Assembly: GCA_013397935.1 (NCBI GenBank) | Contig: VZRN01000256.1 | Span: forward strand, 310,001-374,000 | Direction of reading: 5' to 3' | Length of the DNA: 64,000 nt | Source: Dasyornis broadbenti | Lineage: Eukaryota > Chordata > Aves > Passeriformes > Dasyornithidae | Program-made: the position numbers and the translations under genes | Notes under the pieces: generated by a model | Seen by the model: the letters and a program-made list of their open reading frames with translations, nothing else | The model's database searches: none | Told to the model about the DNA's origin: nothing | Shown here: positions 14,201 to 29,200 of the stretch, piece after piece | Layout of the letters: every line of letters starts with the position of its first letter | Position numbering within the stretch: the first letter of the stretch is position 1

Positions 14201-17200
14201 ACTGCACAAAAACTATACAAGCAAATTATAAGCAAAAACATTCCCCATTTGTTGTACTAGTGAAAGTTAATAATTAAATTTGTGTGAAGGAAATTGCTTG
14301 GGGGAAATAATAAATCTCATGTTCATTTTTCATACTGACATCCACTTCTCTTGAAGAAGTTTAAACATTCTTTTGAATGCTGTCCAGGTACTCTTGTTTA
14401 AAAAATTACATGTCTATTTTTCAACTCAACGTATATGTTTGACAGTTACATGCACAGTCTGCCTCATGATTTCTATGGTTAGCATTTCTTAATTACATCT
14501 TGTATGGTGAAGAGGAATGAAAATGTAGCTAAATATCAGAAGGACATCAAGGACGGGATATATTATCTATCTACTTAATTTAGAATGACAGATTTCAGAT
14601 CATACTTAATGATCATTAGGATGTTCAGTTCCTGAAAGAAATGTGAAACAGGCAAAAATACTTATTTTGAACTGACAATATTTTCTTTACTGAATTGGTA
14701 ACATTACACATCTTTAATCTTCATGATAAAAATCTCATTGTAAAGCATTATAGGAAGTAGTATGCAAATTAATATATAGGCAATACAACCGACTCAAGGA
14801 AAGAGAAAAATTAAAGTCCTTTAGGACGCTTAGTCTGCCAAGTCAGGATAGCCTCCCCAAACAGTTCTCCTTTTAATAAGCTCAGCACCATAATGAAGCT
14901 GTCTTCTTTTCTATAGAAGTGTAAGCTCTGTCAAAACCCCCAAGCTTGAACAATTTTATTGTGAATTCAATGGCAAGACTTGCATTACTTTTCAAGACCA
15001 AGAAGGTCATTTAATATTTTGTTTGTTTGCTTTCAAACAAGTGACAAATATTGAAAAAAACCTGAGGATTAAGAAAGTAGAACAGGAAATTTCTGCTACA
15101 ATCAGAGCCACAGTTCTTTCCTGCAACCAAAATACCCAACCAGAAGAATTTTAAACAGCAATTTCCTTATCAACTACCTTCTAAGCACTCAAGCCTTAGA
15201 CAACTTTTAAGTTCTGCCAACTCTGCCCCATTTAACATTTTCCAATTGACTTTCCCAAATCTTTCAGATGGGCTGCTCCAGAAGGAATCTGGCTGTGTAA
15301 AGTCCTGGAAGCCTGAAACTCTGCTAAAGGCAGCAGCCTGTTTTCTTTCTTGATGTGATGTCCAATGCCAGGTCCTTGAAGTTTAAATTGTGCTGACCTA
15401 ATACAGTCCAAGTCGCACATTTAAGATGCAAGTTTCCTTAGAGATGTTCATTCTGTGTAAAGCAGGACCACTTTGGAGATAACCAATGTGACAGATCCCA
15501 AAAGTTATTAGGCAGACATGATTTTTAGCCATTTGCAAATTCCTGTTACTGTATCCATCATCTCTATGAGTAGAAAAAGTTTACAATGCTTAAGTCATTT
15601 AATGCTTTTGTCTTCACAAACCAACATCAACTGCAGAATCAGCAAGTACTGTTTACCTTGGAATTGGGACAATTTTAGAATCCCATTAATTTCTTCAGGT
15701 TAACTCCTGCCAAGATGTAAAATATTTATTACCTGTATAGAAATTTGCATAGTTACCTATAATGCTATTTCTTTCCATCAAAAATTTTCCAGATGTTCTG
15801 AACTAGTAGAAACCACCAAGTAACCTCCTCTTGCAATTTACAAAAAAGACAACTCATTCAAGAACATTAAATCCAGTAACTCTTAAAATAATTCCTATTA
15901 GCTGTAAAACTAAGTTCATCATTGTTTTCACAAATCCTCTTGAATATACATGCAACAAAACCTGTAAGAATAGAAGTGGTTAAATTTCAGAAGACTAGAG
16001 TTTGTTGTACTAGGCTTACTGCAAATGACATTTCAACTAATTTTTATTCCAAGTTTATACTCCTGCTTAATGATGGTTAAAATGGTTTAGCATAGCCATT
16101 TCTTTAGATTAAATGCCCTTTTATTTCCCCCTTCAGAAATCAGAAATGATTATGCTGCACAGCCTTATCTACATCAAGGTCCAGCACTAAATCCGCTTAG
16201 GGCTGCAGTTAACATCCACCCCAAGAACATCAGTTTGGGATCTGAACAGGACCATTGCCTCTTTCAAAAACTAGGCCAGATGCCATTAAATCAGTGTAGT
16301 TCTGTACAAGGATGGACAATTAAAGCAGTTAATGGGGGGGGGGCAAGATGCAAAGACAACAAAAAAAATTATAAATATTTTACATGAGCCAATTTCTTTA
16401 CCTTTCAAGAAATAAAAAAACCCAGTAAAATTAACCCAGTTAACAAAGACAGCCTCAATTATTTACCAGGAAATAACTCTAATTTTCTATATTCCAGACA
16501 CTGCATGTATGAATTATGCACATTCACACCACTGACTTAAAATTTTATGATGCAAATTAGGGTATGTTGTAGCTACAGAAACAACATTTTCTTTTGATAC
16601 TTGGGTTTGAAAGTAAGTGGCAAGTTACTTGTCTCTCCTCAGTTATACATACACATTTAGAGCCTGAGGACTTCAGAAAACAACCAACCTGTATCTAAAC
16701 GTATTAAATGATTTTCTGAACTCCAAGTTAGAAACAAGCAATCTACATGGCATGCCTCTTTCAACACATTATAGTGAGCTTTACAAATGGCTTGTAACAC
16801 ATTAACAATTTATTAATGTAAGTCTTACCTCTTTTGATGCTAGATCATTAAAATCTTAGATACTGCTATAGCAAAATCATTCCGGATGTATCACTTTTAA
16901 AAAGATAAAATTTTTCTGTGGATTTTTCATTTGCTGTTAAGTCATTACTCATGCAAAAAAAAAATAAACCTGCATAAGTGTACTACTCTTTGATCCCGTA
17001 TTAACCATCTGAAGCACAAACAGTTAAAGATACTTCCAAGTCAAAATTATGTAATGGCATCTTAATAAAAGTCATCAAAACAGTTAGAATACATCACCTT
17101 CTGTGACAGCTCAATGTCTCTTTTTAATTTAAAATTGAATTTTTTAGGATCAGACTGAGTCATAAAACGTTGCCCAACTGTTTTGAAAAAATCAAAACCT

Positions 17201-20200
17201 CAGATTACTAAATAGAACTATTTGCTACGGGAAAAAACAAACACAAATGCTACACCAAATCTACATTGTGCTTTACAGACCTCAGATGTGCACTCCCAAC
17301 TGTCCCAGATCGCTACTCTTGCAAGTAACTTGGGACAACAGAACAGAGGCATCAATAGAGTAGCAAAGACTCCTTCCCTGATTCCACCAACAAAAATGCA
17401 TGCATTTAAGTTTTTTTTTGTTTGTTAAAATACTTTGTTTTCAGCGAACGAGACAATGCAGAAATAACAACCTGTTCAATTCTCGTTCATCCCAAGAGTT
17501 TCACAATACAACAGTATAACCAGAAGTGTTCCTTGAACTATATATTACAACTATTTCAAGGCACATTTTATAGAGAAGCACAATACAAAAAACCCCAGAT
17601 GTACAACGGAATAAAAACACCCCACCAACACTGAAGACAGTTGTCATCGTGTGCCTTCTGTATTGAGCATTTGAGTTCTTAGTATGAAGATCAAAAAATT
17701 CTCATTTCTGCATGAAAACATGCAGTGAAATTCTTATCACAACCAGTTTTTCTTATACATGCTAGTTGTGATCAAATATGTATTGCTTCAAACAATTTTA
17801 AACCTGCATTTAGATGGAACGTACATTTTCGTACAGTCCTAATTTTGAGGCGTCCACAGTATTACCAACCATCCAGAAAACAGTTCATTATTTAGCAACA
17901 GTGATTTAAGGCTGCATCAAGTGCTAGAGAGCCCAAAGGCTAAACAGTCAAATGTGTACACTACCACTGTTGTGATATCAAATAGCACTCTTGTGGCTAT
18001 TCAAAAACTGGTTAGCAAGTAAACTCTTTAATGCAAAATTCACCTCATCGAGTTTTGACCCAGCAGTTCAGTGAACAAGCAGGAAGTCCACAGTCTTATT
18101 GGCAAAACTGACTTACAGTGTCTCTAAGTCACTAGGCTCAAGGTTAAGAGCGAAGCATATTCCACTTCTACATTTTACGGGAATTTTACATGTTCAATTC
18201 ATGATTTATAATCTCTAGGTTCTCTCTCCTCCAAACTGTCTGTAGACACAGTGTGCCACAGACTTAAGACTTCTGTTTCTCCCTCTATTTTCTTCAAATA
18301 GAACAATTTTGCAAACGTCTACATGTTCTAGAAAAGATTTTTTTCGAAGATGGCCATTTCTTCAGAATAGTCCGACGCTGTCAGGCCTCTGAAGCAAAGG
18401 GGGAGAAAAAAGCTGAAACACAAGGTTCATCTGGTAAGTTTTACATTAAGCATTACAAGCTGGACAGTGTAAGAATGTGGCTTTTGCCTCAAAACGTCTG
18501 AGTCTTGGTGTGGAAACGAGTACTTGGCTGTCCCACCATAGCATTCTCGTAGTGGGACTGTCAGGGAAGTCTTGACTGGGGAGTATTTGTTTTGTTTACC
18601 TATCAGGCGTAAATTTCCAGGCACTCAGTTCATTTTGGGCTTGTTCCAGTTTGTCTTTAGTCTGTTCCAGTTCACCTTTCATTTTTAGGAAAAACAAGTT
18701 GATGGCTGGGTCCACCATTGTTGATCGCAGTTGGGCAACACTAGGCTGCTGGACTTGCTTGAGGTACTGAATCTGATTCTGCATAAAATAACAAAAAAAG
18801 ACTGTTACTCATACACTATTAAAGAAAACTTATAAATAATTTTGACATGAATAAAAATAGTTACTCCAAAGGTAATATCAAGGTACCTTGCCTTCTTTCA
18901 CACTGTAACCAGAAAAACGCAAGATACAAATCACTTGTGCACACCTTGCACCTTATCCATGTGCCTGCTCACCCAAGCCCCCATCCTACCACCTGCCACA
19001 CTTCACCTTTCAAGGCAGATCCCCCTCCACACACCAGATTATTTTCTACATGTGAGTCTATGTTTGTCAAAGTAATATCTGGAGCAGCAGAACGCTCCCT
19101 TTTGTATCTGCCTGCACTCTTTCTGGGGAACAAAAAGCCTGTGGAAAGAATTATCTGCTTAAAACAGACAGTTCCCCATTTGAGTTCAGTTTAAATTATT
19201 AAGGAACATTACAGCTAAAATTAACAAATATTTACAAGGAAATAATAAAAAGGTTTTTAGAAACTTCTAAGATTTTCCGCAAATGCAATAGTCACATATG
19301 ATGTAAGATTGTGTATTTTTAAACAAAATAATTTGGAAATATTAACAGCAATTAAAACAGCTTTTGGTTAGATTTTATGTTCCTGCAATAACCACAAGCC
19401 AAAGGAGTAACAATTTTATATATTTAGAATCCAGAAACTTAAAAGTCAAAATTTCAGAAGGAGTAACTGAGAGGTTTTCTTTTAAATATAGTATTTATTA
19501 GTCAGAAATTGAATATATATAAATAGGATTAACTTGTTTAAAAAATTTATTAAATTTTAATCCCATCACAACAGACTTATCTTAAATTGTACTAAATGTA
19601 CGTTTAGAGCCCTGTTAATCACCAATATTGCATCAACCTGCACAGAACGTGTTAATTCTTAAATTCAATTTATTATGCTCCCTGTATCACACACATTTCT
19701 CTATCAGCAAGAGATAAACAGAATTACAAGATGTTAAAAGACGTTAACTGAAAGTCAGGTGATCTGTGTCCTGTGCATGCAGTCTTTGCAACCAGACTTG
19801 AGAACAACAGAGTTTCACTGACAAACCATAAAGGGAAAGAGACTTCCTGCACCCTTTGCTTTACTTGGGACACACAGCACCATCAGGAGTACTGTCAGCT
19901 TAACCATGTTCCTGTACATGCAGTTACTCTGTTTTGAGGTCTTTACACAGCAGTGAAGAGAAAGTACAGAAGTCCTATGTACATTCAGTGTGCAGCAGTA
20001 GCCTCAGTCACTTCTAAATTGAGTGTAACATATTTTAATTTATATATTGTTAAGTAGCAAAAAATTCCTGGATTTTGTTTCAATTAAGTGGTTTCAAAGG
20101 TACTAGAATAACTGATATATTTCCTTTGAAACATTAATTTGATATTATCAATATAAAAATATTTAGCTACTTAAAAAAACTAAAATCATCATACTTTAAA

Positions 20201-23200
20201 TAGACAAACTTTTATGTATCCACAAAGAAACATAAAGGGAATAAAGCACTGCATATAAATATTTTCAAGAAATACAGCATTCAAGAACCCACATACAAAC
20301 ATTTCCTATAAACAGGAGGTCAAAATTAAAGTTATCCTAATATTTCTTGGATGGCATTTTACCCCATAGGTCCTCTGCCTCACTGAATGCACAATATGTT
20401 GTTCACTGAATAAAGATCTATTTTATTCATTGTTATTGATGTATCTTTTCTATCCACTCAACTTTTTGATTCTTCCACTACTGAAATATTTCAACAACCT
20501 GTCAATTCTTGGTGATGGCTACAGCTAGTAGCAAGTGAAACAGAGAACTTTACTGACAGCATCATTCAGAATTATAATAACAATATAGCAATATTGTTCC
20601 CAATCCATTTTAAACAGTCATCACTAACTGGGAGGGGGGGAAAAAAAGGCCATGCTCCTTGTTTTACAAGGCCCAGATTCCTCCCTCTTACATGGTCAAT
20701 CTAAAAACGAACAGATTCCTTGGATCACTAGCACACAGAATTGCTGCCACTGCTCCTCACTCATGCCAGAAATGCATTTAAACATTCCAGAGGACCCAGC
20801 CGATGCTGGGTTATTTGCCAGTCTCATTGGGCTCTCTCCAGTTCACACTCCTGGGCCCAGCAGACGGCACCTGCACAAGACTTTACCACAACCATCATTC
20901 CTAAAGCAGTCAAGTAAAAAAAAGTCACTTAACCTGAAGAACCCTTGCTCATTCCCTCCCCAAACTCAAAGACCATTCTTTCCCTCCACTTTTTCCAACT
21001 CAAACTTTCTCAATCCCTCCACAGGTGCTTTCTCCAGTTGTAACTCCGGAGTTCTTATCTGTCAAGCTTTCTATTCATGAAGACCCAGCAACCTCTTCCC
21101 AATACGACCTGCTCCCAAAGCAAGCCCAAACATCTTCTCTTTTCTGCCTATTTCCTAATTACATTTCTGTTCCTGCTTAGCCAGTCCAAAACTCACATTC
21201 TTGCTCCCTTCTAACCACTTTTTGGTACAAGACACCACCCATTCCAGGTGCTAAGGGTTAGGGAGCAGGAGAGTTTGCCTGCAGTCAGGAGCAGGGACTT
21301 CAGGCTATAGGTGAACAAACAAGAATAGTCATGTATGTCCAATGCCAGACTCCAAGGAATGCCCACTCTAACACCTGAAATGCCTACCGACTGTTCATAT
21401 TCTCAAACATGAAAGCACACACTAGCAGGTATTTTTCAAAAGCCTATCAGATGGACAAGTAGGGATAATTTTCACAAACAGAATAAAAACCTTGCTACAG
21501 CTTTCTCTCTGTTCCAATCCAAGGCAGGAGAGCACTGAAAGCAGCCTATTTAGAGGACATCAGGTTGTGTGAGGTTTTGTTTGATTAGATTTTTATCTCT
21601 TTTTGTTAAAGACAGACAATAACACTTTCAATCCCCCTAGATCTCACATATTCTTGGAAACAACTGCATACTTTCAGTTGAAATCAGCCAAAGGAAACCA
21701 CAAAGAACAGACTCTAACAAGAAGAATTTAACAAAACAGATCACAGGTGCTTAACAAAAAATGTAAGCAATCTAAGTAAGAACAACTACATATCCTTCTT
21801 ATATGGAAGGAGTTGGAAGGAATGAAGTGCTCAACTGAGAAAAAACAATAGAGTTGTAACCTAAATCACAAAAGTAATTACTGTCTAGTGCTACAGTCCA
21901 ACTTCACCCACAGAAAATTCCACTCATTGGTATCTATTCCATGAAAAACATATTTGAGTAGTAAGTATTTTCAAATGTCTATGCACTTATTGACTTACAG
22001 TAACAGTGCAGTAGCCTGGGAGGGGGTTAAGGCCTTTCCCTGAAGTAGCATTAACTTTACCACCACCTCTGCCAGAAATAAAGCTTTATGTAGAAACCGT
22101 AGCCCATACCTCACCCACACTTCCCTAAGAGCAGCAATCTCTTTTATGGGGTTGTTCCTGCTGATGGGAGGTAGCTCAAGGCTGCTCAGGGCACCAGAGA
22201 TGTTAAATACTAAGCCTTCAGTGCAGCCCTTCATCACCCTGAAACTACAGAGAAACTTCGCAGCACCAGTCTCAGACTTTTACTAAGCTGCTGGCTTTGA
22301 AGCAATCCATAGATTCTCCTCCTAGACTCCGCACAGAGCACAAGAGAGAACAGTGCTATTCACTTCACTGCCATCTTGTTTCTTCAAAAACAGCACTGAC
22401 ACAGAGTAAGTGTAGTGATTCTGCTACTGTTACTCCAACATGCACACCTATGCTTTCAAGATAACAACCAGTGACTTCCATAAGCTGAAAACAACACAAA
22501 AAACCAATTTTTAAAAGGGTGAAAATTAAAACACCAAGATAAGAGTTCATCACACCTTATTTTAAAGCAGAGCTAGTGTATTTTAACAAGCAAGGTGTTC
22601 TACACAAATAATCAGAAAACTCAGTCTTTGTCAACTCCCACCAGTTGAAGATGGTATAGTATTAAGTTTTCATCCATTTAAATTCTAAAGTGGTAAGTTT
22701 GTAAAATAAAATGTCCTAAAAACACATCTGTAGTTTTTAAGAAACTAGGCAACATCGATGCTCAGTCTTTCTAATTAAAATGTGACAGGAAAACTGAAGG
22801 CTTACATATTAATGTTACTGGTGTATTTTACATGTAAGTATGGGTTATACAAATTGTTAACTATAATAAAAATACGGAAAAGTTATTTTATGGATTAAAA
22901 TTAGGCATCATACAGTGAATAGTTTTCGTTTATTAAATGATTTAGCAACCTATAACTTAGCACTGCATCTTATTGAATATGATGTACTTTTCTACTCTTA
23001 CTTTAGTGTAAAAAAAATACTCTCTAATAATACAAAGCCAGGCAGTCCTTCCTGAAACTATCTGCATCTAAACTTGAAAATACCTAGAGGAGACAATGTC
23101 TCCATTTTAACCTTTACACCTCTTCTTCAAGGATGCATCTTCCTACCTCCGTATACTACAGAGATCACATTCTTGTTGTAATTCACGAGTCAAGCATAGG

Positions 23201-26200
23201 AAAAATATAAGCCACTTGAGTGTGTGGGCATGTGTCGGTTTTTTGTTTCTTTCTGGTAGGCTGTTATCCACCCTTTCTTTTTTAAAGTACACTGAAAATA
23301 AAAGTTCTTCAGAAGTTCGTCTAAGCACATCTTCTGGGAAGATTATGCAGCTATAAACACCAAACGATGTGCAGTCAAAAACCCCTATAAGTCTTCACAA
23401 TCTTGCAAAATTCGTAGCGTTAAATACTTGAAGTTTTTAAATCATTATTTTAGAAATAGGGAGGAAGAAACATAAACACAGTATACACAAATTCGGTTTT
23501 GGTGAAAAACTTACACTTCTTTTTATTTATAGTATCAACTGCTTTAGCTATATGTTCAGAAGTTCAAAAAAAAAAGCTGCTATTACTGCTGTTTCACATA
23601 GCGGAATTTATCAGTAAAACTTCACAAGAGAAGCAAGATCAACATGGCAGTCTTACTACTAGAGAAGTGTTGTAGTATCAGATCTTCATTAGGGCAGCAT
23701 TAGGAGCAGTGCTGCCAACAGGCTGAGGGAGGTGATCCTTCCTTTCCATGTGGCATTGGTGAGACATATGGAGTTACTAGGTCCAGATCTGGACTCCCCA
23801 GCACAAGGGAGATGCAGACATATCAGCATTAGGGCAATGAAGGGCCATGAGGATGATTAAGGGGTTGGAGCATGTGACACACAAGCAGAGGCTGAGACTG
23901 TTAGGGCTGCTCAGCCTGGAGGAGAGAAGCCTCGGGGGATGTTACCAGTGTGCATAAATACCTGATGGAGAGTAAAGAAGGTAAAGCCACTGGTACCCAC
24001 TGAAAGCACAGAAGGGCACAAACTGAAACACAGGAAATTCCACTTAAACATAAGAAAACACATTCTTCTGTGTCAATGGTTCAATTTTGGCACAGGTCAC
24101 CAAAGAGTCTTGGAGTCTCCATTTTAGGAGATGCTTAAAAGTCAACAGTGCACAGTCCTGAGTAACCTGGTCCAACTGACCCTGTTGTGGACAGACAGGC
24201 TGGACTAGCCAAAATGCAAGTCTCTTCCAACCTCAGTGACTTCAGGATTCATTTTTTGCCACAGCAAAGTAAGCTTAATCCCCTTTTTAGTTTTTTCCTG
24301 TTTATAACACTATTTACTAGGAACTAAAGTAATCTTAGTCTTAAAAGCAGTGAAAATATTGTGTACAGAGTTAAGTCATACTACTATACCTTACAGCTCT
24401 GAAAACCTTCAGGGGGAAAAAGGAAAACTTAAAAAAAGGGAAGCTACAATACTAGATACTCGTTTTGCAAAGAGCTTGCAGTTTTTTTAAGAGAAGCTTT
24501 GAAGTGTGTATTACCCAAACTAGCAATGAGAAGCTTTTTACAATCCTTTCTCAGAAACTGCTAGATTCAAGCAGAATGAAAATTATGTTAAGGTAATCCA
24601 GAACAAGATGGTTTCAAGAAACCAAAACTACACAGATGAAAATGTCACAGAAAATGGCCAGAAATAAAGGAGAGAGTAACAAAGATCAACAACAAAAAAA
24701 TGTATTTAGAACATCGGAAATGAACAGCAGATCTGCCAAATTTCAAAAGAACTTTCTCTGAACAGGTCAGTAGCTCTTTCACATACTTGGCCAAATAGAT
24801 GGAGGCTTACCAATACCTTGTTATCCAAAGGCAATGTAAGTATCAGCCTAAAACCTCCTAAATGAAACCCAATGAACTCAGTCATTACCCTTATGTTTCA
24901 ACTTGTTCCTGATTCTAATGATACTCAGAAGTACCATTTTTTGTAGATAAGCACAGTAGATAAAAGCTAGAACAAAGTAAGCATGGCACATGCAAGAATT
25001 AGCTAAGTTTGAAGTAAACGCCCTTCCAATCACAAGTGCTGCTGAAAATCAACAGAAATAACTAATATTAAAAAAAACCTTGAACTTCAAGAAGTGGTAT
25101 TTACTAATTAAATAAAAGCTAAAGTACCCTGACATTTCTTTAAATATAAAAAGTCTGATGCTGTAGATACGCAAAAAACATAGCACACGGCTACTGGCTC
25201 AAAAGCTGATATTCCTGCAACAGTTCGAACACACCTGTCCTTTCTAAATACTTACAGTACACTCTTGCATCTCCTGTTCCTTAGTTGCCAGCCTCATCAC
25301 CAGAATATTTTCTCTTCGGGCAGACTCTTGTTGTTGCTGTTTCAACTTCTCTTCAGATTCTCTCAACCCCGTCACATCATTAGCTAATACAAACAACAAC
25401 ACACAGAAAGCATGTTTTATAGTACCCTCTCATAAAAAGTTTTTAAAAGACTAAAGCTAAAAGAATCTAAAAACCAAATTCATAAACAGAAGTCAAACAT
25501 TTATACTTTTTGCAGTCATGCTTATAACTAGCATAAACCAAAACCAAAATATCATTAAGTATTAGAAAAGCTTGTCAACAGGTGAGTTCAAATCCATATT
25601 CCTGGTCCTTCTTTAATACTTAATAAACTTTGAAGATGTTTCCATGTTGATATAGGAAATAACTTCTAAACTGTTTGCTTAACCAACTATCATTACAACT
25701 TGCAGACTGAAACTTAGGAAGCTGGAATTGCTCAGGTATGTAAAAGAAAGGTTGAGGCCAGGGTGGGCAAGGAAGAAATTCTGTACTCTGGGAAAACCAA
25801 TCTGCAGTCTGTAAACCAGTGCTGTTTGTGGGCAATCCTCAAACTAGTCTCAACACTCCATGAGCAAATAGTAAGACATTCAACAACATTGTCACAACTA
25901 GAATTCTGACCCATGAACATTTATGAAAATTTATGTAGGAAATATGAGAGAAGGCAGCACATTTCCAAATTTCTCAAACAAAAACACATGCAAGTAACCC
26001 AATACCAACTGTATACATTCACTCTGCTACTTGTCATGTATAAAACGATGCAAAATAGGAGTAATTTAGATTTTAAATTTTTTCTAATTCCTTGGGAGTA
26101 ATCAGCTGTAAATATATCCTGTGCATACCACAAATTGCTTCAGGTCAATGACTTCTAAATAATTCTTTGCAGATAATTCACTAACACTGATTATTATGGC

Positions 26201-29200
26201 CTGTATTATTTCTAAAATCAAGAAACTTATTTATCTATGCTTAGACAGTTTGAGATGTGAATGAAATCAACTGCTTCCATTTGCTGTAGTCTCTTCAAAA
26301 CTCAAACATTGAGACAGCAGTAGAAGGATGTAACAACAGCAAAAGAGAGGACATCTGTTTGGACTGACAGAAAAATACCCTTCAAACTCAGTGGTACTTC
26401 ACCTTTAAGTATTGAGACTGAAAAAGTGAGTGGAAAACAGGAAACATACCCTTTTCTATCTGCCAACATAATTTTTAGAAGTGACTTTAAGACCAGCTAT
26501 TCAGTCACTCCCAGAATGTATTCGTATTTTCTCATTTCAGAGTAGGATGTTTTACTCATATTATTTTCCAAAAGACCAAGTTTTAATGACCATGTAGTAA
26601 GAATGAGAATCAAATTTGCCTAATCACATCAGCTATTACTCGGGGACTTATTTTAGACATTTACCTCTAAACATTATTCCCCCTCCCAGTCTTACAGTCC
26701 TATAGGACTACTAAAGGCATAGACATTCCTAGAGTATTTCAGTAGATAAAGCTTCCTTTTCAATGGTAAAGTTCTGAAAATAGACCTATTTATGGGGTTA
26801 TGCTTTGAAGTTTTTCCCTGCCCAGCAGCCTGTGTCCTATAGACACAAAAATTTTTTTAGATGCTGCGATAAATTGGCAACGGAAAAATAAATTGGTAAG
26901 AAAGCTGAGAGAGGCTGAAAACTCACAGTGGAAAAAACAGGGGCCCTTTTCCTGACAAGTAACTGACATAATAGATTACTATCTCTTATTTCTAGCATTT
27001 TCAGAGAGCACAGATACTTCTTGACCACTCTGCTTTATACATTCAGATAACTTGCACCATTTTGAAACTTGGCTAACTTACAATTAAGGTCTGTGTACTT
27101 GCCCTCCAGAGCTTGCACATATGCTTCATACTGTTTCCACCTGTTGCAGATATAAAGACAAAAAAAAGAATTTTCTGAAGTTGTTTATTAAATCAAGGTA
27201 TCTCATTCCTAAGCTTTCAGAGTACACATTGATACTATAATCAGAAAACATCAAGATGGAATTACACAATTGCACAAAAGACAATTCTAGTTTTAAAAAA
27301 AAAAAAGGCTTTTTCATCCTGGAAATAGTTAAATCCGCTCTGCATGTTAGAAGACTGAAACAGTACCTGTGCATTATAACACTTAAAACTGATTATTTTA
27401 AAAATTAATATTTTAGACAAACATTGGGATCAAACTTTAATTACTTTGTTATCTTTGTAAAGTACCCTATATACATCTTATAGCAGAACAATTCAAACAA
27501 AATTCTGTGACAGAAGGGGTGATACAAGCAAAAGTGTATTATAACACTAGAAATGGCAGTCTAGGTTAAGTAGTTGTATCAGCTCATTCAAGTAAAGACT
27601 GTTCTCTGATTACATTCATCATCCAGAAGCCAAACAGTTTAATAACTCTTTGAAAGCAGGCTATTTAAGCAATTCATCCGCAGGCAGGAAACAATACACT
27701 TAAAAATAGAACTGCATTTGATACAAACCATCAAATCAGCAGCAAATAAAAGTCTGCAGTAAACTTCAGCATGAAACATTTTATGAAAACAGTTCACAGG
27801 GTGGTGTTTTGGGATTTCTAAGTAGTACTCTGAACCTAACTATGTGTGTTCCTCATGATGGTACAACTGAACATCATACAGTAAACTCATCTAATAGCTT
27901 ACCAGTACAGGAGAAGATGTCTGTTCACTCCTCCCAATTACCTTTTCTTCCTGACCCATATTTTATGCCAGACTTATCATAATTGCTCTGTTTTAAATCT
28001 CTACCCTACACACTACCTCAACTGAAACTATAAAAATCTAACTCTAAGTAATTCTGACCATTTAGTGAATTCAAACAGCTCATAATAGGGTCTAAAAAAG
28101 CATCAGAAATCTGTAACAGCAAGCAAGATCACATCACTGGGAGAAGGAAAAGGAAGCACAAGATCCTTCAAGCAACAACAAAATTACATGTCTTCAGCTG
28201 AACATGAAAACAACATGAATGAACTCTCAAGCTCTGTAAAAGAGAGCCGCAGTATTCCTACTTAACCCTTAAACTAATCTCTTTGCTCTAAGAAGTAGTT
28301 TCACCATTTGACCAATAAAAATTCTATGTTAGTTCACGAGATTGCAATCTCCCAAAAGTAAAACTGAAATGGTCTACTAAACAGCAAACCTAGAAAGAAA
28401 CAACCTAATTTTACAGTAAAAAATTACATGCAATAAACAGTTGGTCTTCAAATATACAGGACTACTTGACTTTTAGGTTACACATCACAGCCCAAACCCA
28501 GTAATTCTATCAAAATGATGACACACCCACACTTCTATAACAGGAGGAAAAGAAAAAGCAAGTGAAATGAGGACCTGAAACAAGTTAAGTAGACATGACA
28601 GACCACAACCTGAATAACAAAAGGAAAAGAATACCCCAAATAACCACCCACAAAAAAATTATGTAGCCTATGGTCACCAAGAATGTCATAGATAATACCT
28701 CTAAGTCACCTCTCAACAACTCCTAGTATTTAGGCAACAACCAAACTCCTGGAAAAGAAAACCTAGATGGCACTAGGCCATGTCATGGATTTTAAGTCAC
28801 ATGCCTAATGACTCTTATACAAAATGTAACTACTCAGATGTGGCATTTTGTCAGCCACTGCTGGAAAGTACTCATACATCATCAAGGCTCGTTCTCCAGC
28901 ATCACCCCCCCACCAGTAGACTGCAAATAGGCAAGACCTTGGGAGGGAACACAGCCAAACCTGTAACCTCCTTGCCACAGATTATCCCTTTCAGTACATC
29001 TACAGCAGACTAAGGCAGCTCATCAGTGAATATGAGTGGGGAGAAAAAAGAAAAAGGCTAAAAGCCAGCTTTTTTTCTCTCATCAGTTTAGTTTCCACTC
29101 AATATGGGCTTCTTAATCTGTCTGGCAGTTTATGTCAGTAATCTAATGGTTCAAAATTGACAACCTGAAAAGCTTCAAGAACAGAGACAGCTGAGTGCAG

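Noticed and set aside
25588..25597. tRNA B-box-like GTTCAAATCC
   Set aside because: No A box at a suitable distance and no cloverleaf can be folded around it.
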